A DNA stretch of 34,518 nt from HGM04593 sp964423665 (GCA_964423665.1 CAYRFX010000017.1:1-34518); one strand, 5' to 3'. Positions 1 through 8,412 are shown, numbered from the stretch's first letter. The notes: a model not told the origin generated them from the letters alone. Numbers and translations are program-made.

Positions 1-71
1 AAGATGTATTATTTATAACTAAATCGTTGTTCATGTTTATATTAGTTTACTAATAGTTGTTTATTATAGAT

Positions 72-2135
72 TCAGTTATTATCCCTAAAACAGATATATA
101 ATTCTTCTTCTAAATGGAATGTTTCCAGAATTAAGCAAATTTTTTTCAAGACAGCCCTTGCCGAAAGATTTGTTTCAATATAAAATTTTTCACTAATTTT
201 TTGAGGTCTTCTCCATTTAGACATATTTTCACTTATATTCAAATCATCTGATAATTCATTGATAAATTCCTGCGGGGCAAGTTCAAAAATAGTTGCTGAA
301 ATATTTACCAATAAATCAGAATATCCCAATCGCGCATCAGTCGTTTTAATAATTTTTCCTAAGAATCTAGCATACTGCATAGTGCGTCCTGTCGGGTCAT
401 CTATTTCGTAAACATTAATCTCGCCAGCAAAAGTATCTTCTTCTATCTGTATATCAGGAAGTTTCCAAACTTCAATAAATCTATCTGTCAATATCTTGGT
501 TCTCTCTATATACGTCTCTCTGTTCCAAACTGAAATTGTCTTCAAATATGAGTTCATCCATAAACGACTATAAATAGACCCTTGCTCCTTGCCGTCTTTG
601 TTCATTATTTTCTTTTGCTCAAATGTCTTGTTTGCAAGCAACCCGTTGTTTCCTGATAAAGTCAGATTACCCAATGTGTGCAAATACGTTGTAGCAAATT
701 CATTGTATTCTTCTTTGTTTAATCGAATTTTCCATTCATTGCTAGGATTCTGAGGAAAAATATGCTCTATTGTAATTTCATCATTTCCTAAGATTTCAAC
801 AAATTCTTTATTTTGCCAATTTTCAAGCTGAGATAAAAGGTACTCCTTGTTTTTGCCTCTTGCTGAATATATATCCTTATCTTTTAACTTCTCTCGAATT
901 TCGTTATCATTAGGCATTCTTTGTTTTCCTCCTAATGACATAATATATCTATACATGGACTCCTCATAGTTGCATTGGTCTATCTTCTCGTACAGAACCA
1001 TAAATATTTTATTCAATGCATTAGTTGGCAGTTCTAATATAAATCTTCTTATAGCAAAAGTTTGTATAAATCTTAAAATACGGTAGAAGCATTCTTTATC
1101 AATCTTTTCTATTAGATAGTCATCATAAACTTTCATTAAAAAAGGATAAGATGTATTTATTTCAAGCAAATTAATATTTTTAATTTCTTGCTGTATAGTT
1201 TTGTCTTCTTCCTTTTTGGGTGATAATAATCTGGAATATGGTTTTGCAAGTTGCTTTATCTCTGATAAGACGCATTCTAATTGGTCAAGATTCTGATGAG
1301 GAAATTTCTGTTTGAATGCTTTATAAACATCTTCTTTCTTTGTGATACTTTTTGTTTTTAGTGTCAAAAAATCTCTTATAAACTCTGACATCTTGTTATC
1401 AACACCAACTCGCGTTGCTATTTCGATGTATTCCCAATATTTCTTATATATATCATATTGTTCCTTTGCCGATAGATTCATTAATATATAGTTGCGAATC
1501 AAATCTGCTTGTGATAAATCAAGCCCTGTTGAGTTCATGCTCTCAAAAATGCGTTGAGCATTATCTTGTATTCGGTCTAATGAAACTTCTACAAACACAA
1601 GCATATTTATACCTCGCAAAATTGTATCAATATTTTCTTCTGATATTTGGTGTTTAAAATACTTGTAATTATTAACAATGTTTGAGAAATTATTATCTGC
1701 TATTCCATAATCATTTATAAGTGCCTTCAAGTCTGCATCATTATTTTCGGAGACTTTCAATTTTAGTCTTTGACTTTCTTCTGCAAACTCATTGACAATA
1801 AACTGTTTTAATATTTTGTTTGCTTGTATGTCTTTTGGGGTTTTCTCCTTCAAGTAATGATATAATGCAATGCATAATAAAGTTATGGTTGTTATTCTTT
1901 GTTGCCCATCTATAACAACCAACTCTTTTATACTACTTGAATAAACACCATCGTGTACATACACAATGCTTCCAATAAAGTGTATCCTTTCACTTTTACC
2001 AGCGTCAAGTATATCATTTATTAGTTGTTCGCAATGGGCCTTTTTCCAGTCATAATTACGTTGATATATTGGAATTACAAATTGTGTGTCTGGTTTTGAT
2101 AAGAAATCGGTTAATCTAACTTCACTTGCTTTCAT
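72..2135 (-). CDS. DUF262/DUF1524 (GmrSD-like) nuclease-type protein
   Basis: This 687-residue protein has the two-part architecture of GmrSD-type restriction proteins. The N-terminal DUF262 (ParB-like) part shows IPIYQRNYDW (about 21-30) and the nucleotide-binding signature DGQQR (76-80). RIFESMNSTGLDLSQADLIR (195-214) is the second conserved DUF262 block. The DUF1524 HNH-like part shows IEHIFPQNP (456-464, candidate catalytic His458) and GNLTLSGNN (489-497) followed by F-x-x-K. In known members DUF262 binds or hydrolyses nucleotide and DUF1524 cuts DNA, often modified phage DNA. About 100 residues beyond the usual end (590-687) form an extension I do not recognise. It is the last gene of a minus-strand operon, 30 bases after the helicase. 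The region is clearly AT-richer than the downstream housekeeping genes, which suggests transfer. The family call is firm; the defence role is inferred. Confidence 0.85.
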   Translation of the reverse strand: MKASEVRLTDFLSKPDTQFVIPIYQRNYDWKKAHCEQLINDILDAGKSERIHFIGSIVYVHDGVYSSSIKELVVIDGQQRITTITLLCIALYHYLKEKTPKDIQANKILKQFIVNEFAEESQRLKLKVSENNDADLKALINDYGIADNNFSNIVNNYKYFKHQISEENIDTILRGINMLVFVEVSLDRIQDNAQRIFESMNSTGLDLSQADLIRNYILMNLSAKEQYDIYKKYWEYIEIATRVGVDNKMSEFIRDFLTLKTKSITKKEDVYKAFKQKFPHQNLDQLECVLSEIKQLAKPYSRLLSPKKEEDKTIQQEIKNINLLEINTSYPFLMKVYDDYLIEKIDKECFYRILRFIQTFAIRRFILELPTNALNKIFMVLYEKIDQCNYEESMYRYIMSLGGKQRMPNDNEIREKLKDKDIYSARGKNKEYLLSQLENWQNKEFVEILGNDEITIEHIFPQNPSNEWKIRLNKEEYNEFATTYLHTLGNLTLSGNNGLLANKTFEQKKIMNKDGKEQGSIYSRLWMNSYLKTISVWNRETYIERTKILTDRFIEVWKLPDIQIEEDTFAGEINVYEIDDPTGRTMQYARFLGKIIKTTDARLGYSDLLVNISATIFELAPQEFINELSDDLNISENMSKWRRPQKISEKFYIETNLSARAVLKKICLILETFHLEEELYICFRDNN

Positions 2136-2165
2136 AGTTTTATATATCCCTAAATATAAAATGTT

Positions 2166-3860
2166 TTATCTTGTTTTATCCCAGAGGTGTTCAAATCTAG
2201 TATAAGATTGTTGGTCTCCAAACCTATCGAAATTATCGGTAAAATCAATGATATTGCAATATTCTGTACCACCAAATCTAGGTCCTCTTAATCCTCTTCC
2301 TACAATTTGCTCATATAGAATATCACTAAAAATTGGTCGACAAATAACAATGTTGTCTGTTTTAGGCGCATCAAACCCCGTTGTCAATACACTATGATTG
2401 ATTATGAAATTTATTTCTCCTTTTTTGAATTTGTCTATGTTTATCAATCTTTCGTACCTTGGAGTTTTTCCTGATATAACAACTGATTTCATACCAAATC
2501 CAGTCAACATTGCATTTATATTATTGGCGTGGTCAACAGAACAAGCGTATACAATTGTGCTTTTATCGTGAATCTTTATAAGTTCTTTTAATATTATTCT
2601 ATTTCGTTTATTGTCCTCTGCTAATTTCTTGCATCCTGTCTTTCTTATTTCATAATCAAGTATCTCTCTCAAATCATAATCGGATATTTTATCATCAATA
2701 TCCTTGATGTTAAAATTATATTTACATCCCGTTGGTATTGGGTCGTGATGTGGTCTTGCTAGAAAACCATTATCTCTGAAATAATGTATAGGGTTGTTTG
2801 CGTAAATCTCAGGAATTGCTGGTTTAAAAATATTATACTTAAAACGTGTAGGTAATTTATCTGGGTTATCATTTCTTCCAGGGGTTGCTGTCAATCCGCA
2901 AATTGGAAATATTTTTTCTCCTCTAATGCTTTCTGCATAATCATAGAATTTTTCATACATCATAGTTACTGCTCTATGAGCTTCATCAATAATGCACGTT
3001 CCACAATTTTCAACAATATGCTTAAAAGCTTCGTTATCGTATGAGTTATGTAGTTTTTGTATTCCACAAACAACAACTCCACCGACCTCTAAATCTTCTA
3101 TATCAGGTTTGTAGTCGCCATAAAAACGGAAAATCCTTAAACTTTCTGTAAACTCTTTGCTTTTCCATACATCTTGAAATGATTTAATCGCCTGCTCACA
3201 TAATTCTTCGCTTTGGGCAATCCAGATAAGATATTTCCCCTCCGAGAAACGTGGACGAAGATAATCTAGATATGCATCAACAGCAATACGTGTTTTACCA
3301 GCACCCGTTGGGAGTGTTATAATACATTTAGCATCATCTCCTTTTTCTCTTATCACAGCCGACAAATCATTTTTTAGTTTGATTTGGTAATCAACTAATT
3401 CTGGCAATTTTATATATGGCGAAATATCTTCGTAATTAGCAAGTTTTACCTTTTTTCTTTCAAAACCAGCCAATTCAATAGGTAAACCGCTATTTGATAT
3501 AAATTCCTTTGCCCAATCAAATGTCCATTTACGGTTTACTAATTTACGTATTTTCGTTTTTAAACAATTCGTCGGTTCTTTGGGTTTGTATTTTGAATAA
3601 GAAGCCTCGATAACATTTACTTCCCATTTAGAAATAATCTTATCTTTAAGATCTTTACTATTATGAAATAATTCAGAACCGAAAGTCTGTAAAAGTAATA
3701 GCAATTTGATATTAGAAGGTATAGTTTTTACATTAAAGGTTTCTTTGTAAACATCTTCTGCATAGGTTAGTTTATACTCCTTTATTAATTTATTTATTAG
3801 ATTCGTTGACAATTTATATTTTTCGCATAGAATTTGCTCTGTCTGATAAATGTAATTCAT
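2166..3860 (-). CDS. SF2 DEAD/DEAH-box helicase (type III restriction Res-like)
   Basis: A 564-residue superfamily 2 helicase with all core motifs visible: Walker A LPTGAGKT (183-190), DEAH box IIDEAHRA (290-297), motif III GLTATPGR (322-329), motif IV TIVYACS (435-441), motif V TTGFDAP (493-499) and motif VI QIVGRGLRG (518-526). The first ~150 residues precede the helicase core and match nothing I recognise. No nuclease domain follows motif VI, so nuclease activity would have to come from a partner such as the DUF262/DUF1524 protein. Its ATG overlaps the stop of the upstream 353-aa gene as ATGA, which indicates translational coupling. Related helicases supply the motor in type III restriction, Hachiman and other defence systems. 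At 564 aa it is shorter than typical HamB or type III Res proteins. Confidence 0.88.
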   Translation of the reverse strand: MNYIYQTEQILCEKYKLSTNLINKLIKEYKLTYAEDVYKETFNVKTIPSNIKLLLLLQTFGSELFHNSKDLKDKIISKWEVNVIEASYSKYKPKEPTNCLKTKIRKLVNRKWTFDWAKEFISNSGLPIELAGFERKKVKLANYEDISPYIKLPELVDYQIKLKNDLSAVIREKGDDAKCIITLPTGAGKTRIAVDAYLDYLRPRFSEGKYLIWIAQSEELCEQAIKSFQDVWKSKEFTESLRIFRFYGDYKPDIEDLEVGGVVVCGIQKLHNSYDNEAFKHIVENCGTCIIDEAHRAVTMMYEKFYDYAESIRGEKIFPICGLTATPGRNDNPDKLPTRFKYNIFKPAIPEIYANNPIHYFRDNGFLARPHHDPIPTGCKYNFNIKDIDDKISDYDLREILDYEIRKTGCKKLAEDNKRNRIILKELIKIHDKSTIVYACSVDHANNINAMLTGFGMKSVVISGKTPRYERLINIDKFKKGEINFIINHSVLTTGFDAPKTDNIVICRPIFSDILYEQIVGRGLRGPRFGGTEYCNIIDFTDNFDRFGDQQSYTRFEHLWDKTR

Positions 3861-4918
3861 AGTATATTGTTTATTTTGCGTTCTTCATTAAAAAATACTT
3901 GTCTTTTGTCGTGTGAATTGTTTATAGCAAACCAATTATCTTTTGTTGCATAATTGTTTTTTATTTTTGTTCTATAAGCCTTTTGCATTTTGGTCACTCC
4001 AAATTGAGACAAAATGTTCAAAGGCGGCATACTTCTTTTAAGTCTGCATTCTGAGGAGTAGTATAGAAATAAAAAATATGCAAGGACTTCAAGATTTTCT
4101 TTATTAGAAGTAAACAAATACAAAATATGTCCTTTTCTTATTTTGAAAAGAATTATAATCCTACTTCCTTGATTATCAATCATTATCTTTGACTCTATCT
4201 TTCTAAAAACACAATTGCTAGAGTTAAAGTGCCCTTTTGTTTGCAGGAGTTCTTCAAAATCAATAATTAGATGTATGGGGATGTGGAGATTGTTTATTGT
4301 TATTGGTTTGTCCGCCCAGGATGTGTGTATTGCTTTAATAAAAGAAGATATGCATTCCTTATCTTTTAATTTAGGCATAAAATTCTCTAACAAGATTTTA
4401 TCTGCAAGATTATCATTTCCAAAAATTCTACTATAAAATCTTTCAATTTTCAATTCAGAAATGTTACTTTCAAGGTTGCTTTCTAAATTCTCTGTATTAA
4501 GTTTTCTAATATAATAGGGAAGTAGGTTTAAATCAATGCCTTGTTCTATGAATTCTTTATAGAAATGTTTGTTTGCAAAATTTAATTTCCTAAGACTTGA
4601 AAAATTTTCTTTTGTTTCAAATGTGATACTAAAATCATTGCTTCCAATTTTAAAAGTGTAATTTGAAAAACCAACAGCAATATTTTTAGTAGTATAAATT
4701 TTATCTATTTCCTCTAAGAAACGGATAACCTGATATATATTCCGACATATACTAAAGTTTATGTCGGGAGTTATGAGTCTTAATTGTTTATAAGAATTAA
4801 AACGTTTCTTGGAAGCAGGCAAATCATATTTTTCGCCATCCTTAACATAATATCCATCAAAGAAGGTAATGTGAAGAATGGAGAATCCTTTAGAATGCAA
4901 TTTGCTGTGTTTTAACAT
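3857..4918 (-). CDS. Unrecognised 353-aa protein, first gene of helicase/DUF262 operon
   Basis: I do not recognise this protein. It is Lys-, Asn- and Ile-rich, apparently soluble, with no signal peptide and no obvious membrane segment. It has no conspicuous nuclease, ATPase or HNH motif. The C-terminal third alternates beta-like stretches (IIILFKIRKGHILYLFTS) with a hydrophobic helix (VLAYFLFLYY). Its stop codon overlaps the helicase start by four bases (ATGA), so the two proteins are probably made in a fixed ratio. The placement directly before an SF2 helicase recalls hamA-hamB in Hachiman systems, but I see no recognisable DUF1837 signature, so this is only positional. It could be a sensor, specificity or effector subunit. 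That the gene is real is well supported by length and coupling; its function is unknown. Confidence 0.75.
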   Translation of the reverse strand: MLKHSKLHSKGFSILHITFFDGYYVKDGEKYDLPASKKRFNSYKQLRLITPDINFSICRNIYQVIRFLEEIDKIYTTKNIAVGFSNYTFKIGSNDFSITFETKENFSSLRKLNFANKHFYKEFIEQGIDLNLLPYYIRKLNTENLESNLESNISELKIERFYSRIFGNDNLADKILLENFMPKLKDKECISSFIKAIHTSWADKPITINNLHIPIHLIIDFEELLQTKGHFNSSNCVFRKIESKIMIDNQGSRIIILFKIRKGHILYLFTSNKENLEVLAYFLFLYYSSECRLKRSMPPLNILSQFGVTKMQKAYRTKIKNNYATKDNWFAINNSHDKRQVFFNEERKINNIL

Positions 4919-4992
4919 ACTTCGGTAGTATAGATATGGTTAATATTGCATTTTCACCTTTGTCTTTTATAAATAATATAATGCTAATATCG

Positions 4993-5000
4993 CAAAATTA
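4993..5000 (-). promoter_or_regulatory. Possible -7 box for the helicase/DUF262 operon
   Basis: On the minus strand this reads TAATTTTG, an exact TAnnTTTG Bacteroidota -7 element, about 75 bases before the 353-aa gene start. No TTTG/TTG lies at the expected 19-20 base spacing upstream, so the promoter is weak or only partly matched. Confidence 0.3.
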
Positions 5001-5021
5001 AACATTTTTTAGAGAAAATCT

Positions 5022-5120
5022 ATGCCAAAGGGCAAAAAAGGTGAACTTCTATCTTCTCTCGCCCAAATCATCAAAACGCAGCCCATTTCCGCTCAAACTC
5101 TAATAGGTGAATTTGGATAG
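5022..5120 (+). CDS. Short 32-aa reading frame, possible broken 5' part of the next gene
   Basis: An ATG at 5022 opens a 32-residue frame that starts MPKGKKGELLSSLAQIIK and stops at 5118-5120. It overlaps the beginning of the next frame, which is shifted by one base. The basic start and the helix-like LLSSLAQIIK look protein-like. It could be the N-terminus of a roughly 110-residue protein split by a frameshift near 5107-5120, or a leader, or chance. It lies divergent to the helicase/DUF262 operon. Confidence 0.25.
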   Translation: MPKGKKGELLSSLAQIIKTQPISAQTLIGEFG

Positions 5121-5364
5121 ATTCAAAATGTTAATCAAGCAATTGTTTTCCCTATTCTGTGGTTCAGAATCACAGAATGGGCGTTTGGATAGTATTCAGC
5201 CAAGTGAAATCGTTGAAAAAGAGAATACAACAGTGATAATACCGGAAAAATTCAAAGACGATGTGGAGCGACTTGCAAAGGTGCCTGGAGTATCAAGAAT
5301 GAAGGATATAATGATAACCCACAATAAGAATAATCTAAATGTTAGGTTGTTTTCTGATTTGTAA
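5107..5364 (+). CDS. Small hypothetical protein (up to 85 aa)
   Basis: This frame is open from a GTG at 5107; the first ATG is at 5128 (78 residues). I do not recognise the protein. It has a hydrophobic segment near its start (MLIKQLFSLFCG), then a charged middle (PEKFKDDVERLAK) and ends NVRLFSDL. The weak GTG start and the overlap with a different-frame 32-residue ORF suggest either a start at 5128 or a gene with a frameshift. It sits alone between the divergent AT-rich operon and the cys operon terminator, and its AT-rich composition matches the left cassette. Whether it belongs to that cassette is not clear. Confidence 0.35.
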   Translation: MNLDRFKMLIKQLFSLFCGSESQNGRLDSIQPSEIVEKENTTVIIPEKFKDDVERLAKVPGVSRMKDIMITHNKNNLNVRLFSDL

Positions 5365-5424
5365 CAACTTTATTAGTAACAATCTTGTTAGTAATAATAT
5401 TATTACGAATTAAATTACACAAAA

Positions 5425-5449
5425 GAGGCTGCCCAAAAATAGCAGCCTC
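5425..5449 (-). terminator. Intrinsic terminator of the cys operon
   Basis: A perfect 8-bp stem (GAGGCTGC/GCAGCCTC) with a 9-base loop lies 26 bases past the cysE stop. On the minus strand it is followed by TTTTGTGT. It also ends the gene-poor stretch 4919-5475, which otherwise contains only small doubtful reading frames and AT-rich repeats. Confidence 0.7.
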
Positions 5450-5475
5450 ATCTATACTCACAAAAACATTGTATT

Positions 5476-6357
5476 CTATTTCTTCTGCACAATATGTGCT
5501 CCAGCAGGGACATTATCGGTAACCCAGATGTTACCGCCAATAACAGCGCCTTGCCCCACAGTAACGCGCCCAAGAATGGTGGCGTTGCTATAGACAATAA
5601 CATTATCTTCCAGGATGGGGTGGCGGGGAATACCCTTTATGGGATTGCCATTTTCGTCGAGGGGGAAGCTCTTTGCACCCAATGTAACGCCTTGATAGAG
5701 TTTCACATTGTTGCCTATGATACAGGTTTCGCCAATAACGATACCTGTCCCGTGGTCTATGGTAAAATACTCCCCTATCTGCGCACCCGGGTGAATGTCT
5801 ATACCTGTTTCGCTATGGGCAATCTCTGTGATGATGCGGGGAATAAGAGGCACACCTAATTCTAAAAGGCGGTGTGCCATACGATAGTTGCTCACAGCCT
5901 TGATGCTGGGGTAGCAGCTGATTACTTCGCCAAAGCCGGTGGCTGCGGGGTCGCCGTTGTATGTTGCCTCAACATCCTTGGCAAGTGCAGCTCGCAAGGT
6001 GGGCAGATACTCTATGAAGGCAAGTGCCATTTGGTGTGCCGATGTTGCAGCTGTGGCAATGTCGGTGCAGTTGTTGCTGTAACAAATTCCTGCGCATATC
6101 TGCTCGCTCAATATTTTATACAGGCGGTCGATGTTCATTCCCATTTTATATGTGAGGGTGTGACGTTCCTGCACCGAGTCGCCAAAATACCCGGGAAACA
6201 CTATTGCACGGACAATATCAACTGCCTCGGACAGAAGACGCCACGAAGGCATTGGCTCGCCATCGCGACGATGGTGGAACATATCGGTCACGCCGTTGTT
6301 ATCAAGCAACTCGTTTATGGTGCGGGAAAATATATCGGCTACATTTTTGTTGTTCAT
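5476..6357 (-). CDS. cysE: Serine O-acetyltransferase
   Basis: Transfers acetyl from acetyl-CoA to L-serine, giving O-acetylserine for cysteine synthesis in the cytoplasm. The 293-residue protein has the helical N-terminal region typical of the longer EpsC/plant-like enzymes (1-180). A left-handed beta-helix of hexapeptide repeats follows, with the hallmark stretches DIHPGAQIG (187-195; His189 is the likely catalytic base) and DHGTGIVIGET (201-211), then YQGVTLGAKS. The C-terminus is AHIVQKK. It lacks the terminal isoleucine that in enteric CysE inserts into the CysK active site, so a stable cysteine synthase complex is not assured. It starts 9 bases after cysK and is the last gene of a six-gene operon. 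Confidence 0.93.
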   Translation of the reverse strand: MNNKNVADIFSRTINELLDNNGVTDMFHHRRDGEPMPSWRLLSEAVDIVRAIVFPGYFGDSVQERHTLTYKMGMNIDRLYKILSEQICAGICYSNNCTDIATAATSAHQMALAFIEYLPTLRAALAKDVEATYNGDPAATGFGEVISCYPSIKAVSNYRMAHRLLELGVPLIPRIITEIAHSETGIDIHPGAQIGEYFTIDHGTGIVIGETCIIGNNVKLYQGVTLGAKSFPLDENGNPIKGIPRHPILEDNVIVYSNATILGRVTVGQGAVIGGNIWVTDNVPAGAHIVQKK

Positions 6358-6366
6358 AGTTTTCTC

Positions 6367-7290
6367 TTATTCAAATAAATCGGTTGACAGGTAACGCTCG
6401 CCACAATCGGGCAGGAGCACCACAATGTTTTTGTCTTTGTATTCGGGGCGTTGCAACAGCGCCGTAGCAGCCCACAGTGCTGCACCCGACGAGAAGCCCA
6501 CGAGCAGCCCCTCGGTATGCACAAGGCGACGCGCGGTATCCATCGCATCCTCGTTGGCAACAGGAATCACTTCATCTACCACCGAGGCATCATAAATAGC
6601 GGGCACAAAGCCGGCTCCAATGCCTTGCAGTTTATGAACGCCCTTGCTGCCACCAGAGAGCACAGCCGATGCTGCGGGCTCCACAGCAACCACTTTTATT
6701 GCGGGGTTATACTCGCGCAATCGGCGGGCTGTGCCTGTGATTGTTCCGCCCGTGCCCACACCTGCCACAAAGATATCTACACGACCATCGGTGTCGCGCC
6801 ATATTTCATCGGCTGTTGCAATGTGAGCCGCTGGGTTGGCTGCATTCTCAAACTGCTGCAAAATAACACTACCGGGGGTGGCGGCACGCAACTCCTCGGC
6901 TTTTGCAATAGCACCCGCCATACCTTCACAGCCCGGTGTGAGCACCAATTCTGCACCGTAAGCACGGAGCAGGTTCATACGCTCGGCACTCATAGTATCG
7001 GGCATTGTAAGTATAAGCCTATATCCCCTGACAGCCGCCACAAGCGCAAGCCCCACACCGGTGTTTCCACTGGTGGGCTCAATGATGGTGGCACCTGCGT
7101 GCAACAACCCGCGTGCCTCGGCATTGTTTATCATAGAGAGTGCAGTGCGGTCTTTCACGCTGCTGCCCGGGTTGAAATACTCAATCTTGGCAACAGGGGC
7201 TGCCTGCAAGCCTGCCGCAGCAGCGTAGCGCGACAGGCGCAACAGCGGGGTGTTGCCGATAAGCGACAATAAAGAATCGGCTATCTTCAT
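6367..7290 (-). CDS. cysK: Cysteine synthase A (O-acetylserine sulfhydrylase)
   Basis: A PLP enzyme of fold type II that makes cysteine from O-acetylserine and sulfide. At 307 residues it is of normal length. Visible signatures are the PLP lysine in GSSVKDRTA (Lys46), the substrate loop TSGNTG (73-78) and the phosphate-binding glycine loop GVGTGGT (177-183). QQFENAANPAAH contacts substrate in homologues. The end, GERYLSTDLF, is typical of bacterial CysK. It lies between maf (3-base gap) and cysE (9-base gap), so both steps of serine-to-cysteine conversion are co-transcribed. CysK is more likely than cystathionine beta-synthase because no regulatory domain follows. Confidence 0.95.
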   Translation of the reverse strand: MKIADSLLSLIGNTPLLRLSRYAAAAGLQAAPVAKIEYFNPGSSVKDRTALSMINNAEARGLLHAGATIIEPTSGNTGVGLALVAAVRGYRLILTMPDTMSAERMNLLRAYGAELVLTPGCEGMAGAIAKAEELRAATPGSVILQQFENAANPAAHIATADEIWRDTDGRVDIFVAGVGTGGTITGTARRLREYNPAIKVVAVEPAASAVLSGGSKGVHKLQGIGAGFVPAIYDASVVDEVIPVANEDAMDTARRLVHTEGLLVGFSSGAALWAATALLQRPEYKDKNIVVLLPDCGERYLSTDLFE

Positions 7291-7293
7291 TTT

Positions 7294-7878
7294 CTATGGT
7301 ATCAGTTTCAGTTCGTTGTATAGCCTCTGCACTGGCAAGCCCATCACATTGAAGTAGGAGCCTTCGATAGAGGATATTCCAATGTAGCCTATCCACTCCT
7401 GCACTCCGTATGAGCCTGCCTTGTCCATGGGACGATACTTTTCTATATAATAATCTATCTCCTCGGCTGTGAGCGGGGCAAATGTAACCTGCGAGCAGGC
7501 TACAAAGCTGTGCTGCACATTGCGCGTTGTAATAGTAACACCTGTAAAGACCGAATGGGTTTTGCCTTGCATAAATTTGAGCATACGGCGGGCATCGTCT
7601 TTACCGGTGGGCTTGCCAAGCGCATTTCCGTCGAGCCACACAATGGTATCGGCTGTAATGACAAGTTCATCGGCTGCCATCGACGAGCGATAGGCATCGG
7701 CTTTCTTCTTTGATATATAAAGAGGAATATCACCACCCTGCAATGTGGGCGGGAAGGACTCATCAACATCGGGCAGAGCGCGCACCTCAAAATCCACATC
7801 TAACCCTGCGAGAAGCTCGCGACGGCGTGGCGATGCCGATGCAAGAATCACCTTGTATTTTTTTATATTATCGAGCAT
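7294..7878 (-). CDS. maf: Maf-family nucleotide pyrophosphatase
   Basis: Maf/YhdE-type house-cleaning enzyme that hydrolyses non-canonical or modified nucleoside triphosphates (usually dTTP/UTP type). From the ATG at 7878 it is 194 residues. It has the N-terminal signature LASASPRRRELL (12-23), ITADTIVWL with the catalytic Asp, GKPTGKDDARRML, and the C-terminal DKAGSYGVQEWIG block. An in-frame extension upstream to 7929 exists, but it would overlap kdsC heavily and lacks conservation, so the start at 7878 (4 bases after the kdsC stop) is preferred. Once called a septum formation inhibitor. Part of the nitroreductase-to-cysE operon. Confidence 0.92.
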   Translation of the reverse strand: MLDNIKKYKVILASASPRRRELLAGLDVDFEVRALPDVDESFPPTLQGGDIPLYISKKKADAYRSSMAADELVITADTIVWLDGNALGKPTGKDDARRMLKFMQGKTHSVFTGVTITTRNVQHSFVACSQVTFAPLTAEEIDYYIEKYRPMDKAGSYGVQEWIGYIGISSIEGSYFNVMGLPVQRLYNELKLIP

Positions 7879-7882
7879 AGCG

Positions 7883-8401
7883 TTACCAGCCAAAAGCGTT
7901 AGACTCGTCCATCCACTTGCCCTGTGCACGCATCACCTGCTCAATAACATCGCGACCACAGCCCTCGCCACCGCGCACAGGAGAGATGTAGCGGGAAATC
8001 TCCTTAATCTCCATCGCTGCATCGGCAGGACAGCAGGGAAGGCCACACATCTTCATCACCTCGTAGTCGGGGATATCGTCACCCATATATAGAATCTCCT
8101 CGGGCTTCATATCATACATTGTCATCAACTCCTCGAAGCAATCCTTTTTTATTGAAGCGCCCAAATAGACGTCGGTGATGCCCAAGCCGTTGTAACGCAC
8201 CTTCACAGCCTCGGTGCGGGCACCTGTGATTATGGCAACGTGATAGCCCGCCTTCACGGCAAGTTGCAGCGCATAACCATCTTTTATATTCACGGTGCGC
8301 ATAGGCTCACCACCGGGATACATTGTTATTGTTTCGCGGCTCAGCACACCATCGACATCAAAAACAAGACCCTTTATCTTTGTTAAATCGTAGTTTATCA
8401 T
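7883..8401 (-). CDS. kdsC: KdsC-like HAD phosphatase (KDO 8-phosphate phosphatase)
   Basis: A 172-residue HAD-superfamily phosphatase without a large cap domain, the size of KdsC. Motif I FDVDGVLS (14-21, Asp15 and Asp17), motif II IITGART, and motif IV MGDDIPDYEVM are clear, and the end carries the GGEGCGRDVIEQVM block seen in KdsC proteins. Known members remove phosphate from 3-deoxy-D-manno-octulosonate 8-phosphate in lipopolysaccharide inner-core synthesis. No kdsA or kdsB is in the window, so the substrate is assigned by family. It lies 11 bases after the DUF2520 gene and 4 bases before maf, in one operon. Confidence 0.88.
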   Translation of the reverse strand: MINYDLTKIKGLVFDVDGVLSRETITMYPGGEPMRTVNIKDGYALQLAVKAGYHVAIITGARTEAVKVRYNGLGITDVYLGASIKKDCFEELMTMYDMKPEEILYMGDDIPDYEVMKMCGLPCCPADAAMEIKEISRYISPVRGGEGCGRDVIEQVMRAQGKWMDESNAFGW

Positions 8402-8412
8402 ATTATTAAGTT

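Noticed and set aside
3857..4918. Calling the left cassette a Hachiman system
   Set aside because: Gene order recalls hamA-hamB, but the first protein shows no DUF1837 features, the helicase is much shorter than HamB, and a DUF262/DUF1524 gene is not part of Hachiman.
5391..5406. 16-base perfect palindrome GTAATAATATTATTAC
   Set aside because: Entirely AT-biased and next to similar AT-rich repeats; no gene depends on it and it could be chance. Not strong enough to call an operator.
6451..7272. 273-residue plus-strand frame
   Set aside because: Shadow of cysK in the opposite strand; Cys/His-rich nonsense composition.
7879..7929. N-terminal extension of Maf
   Set aside because: It would overlap kdsC by 47 bases and is not like the Maf N-terminus, which begins at the ATG at 7878.
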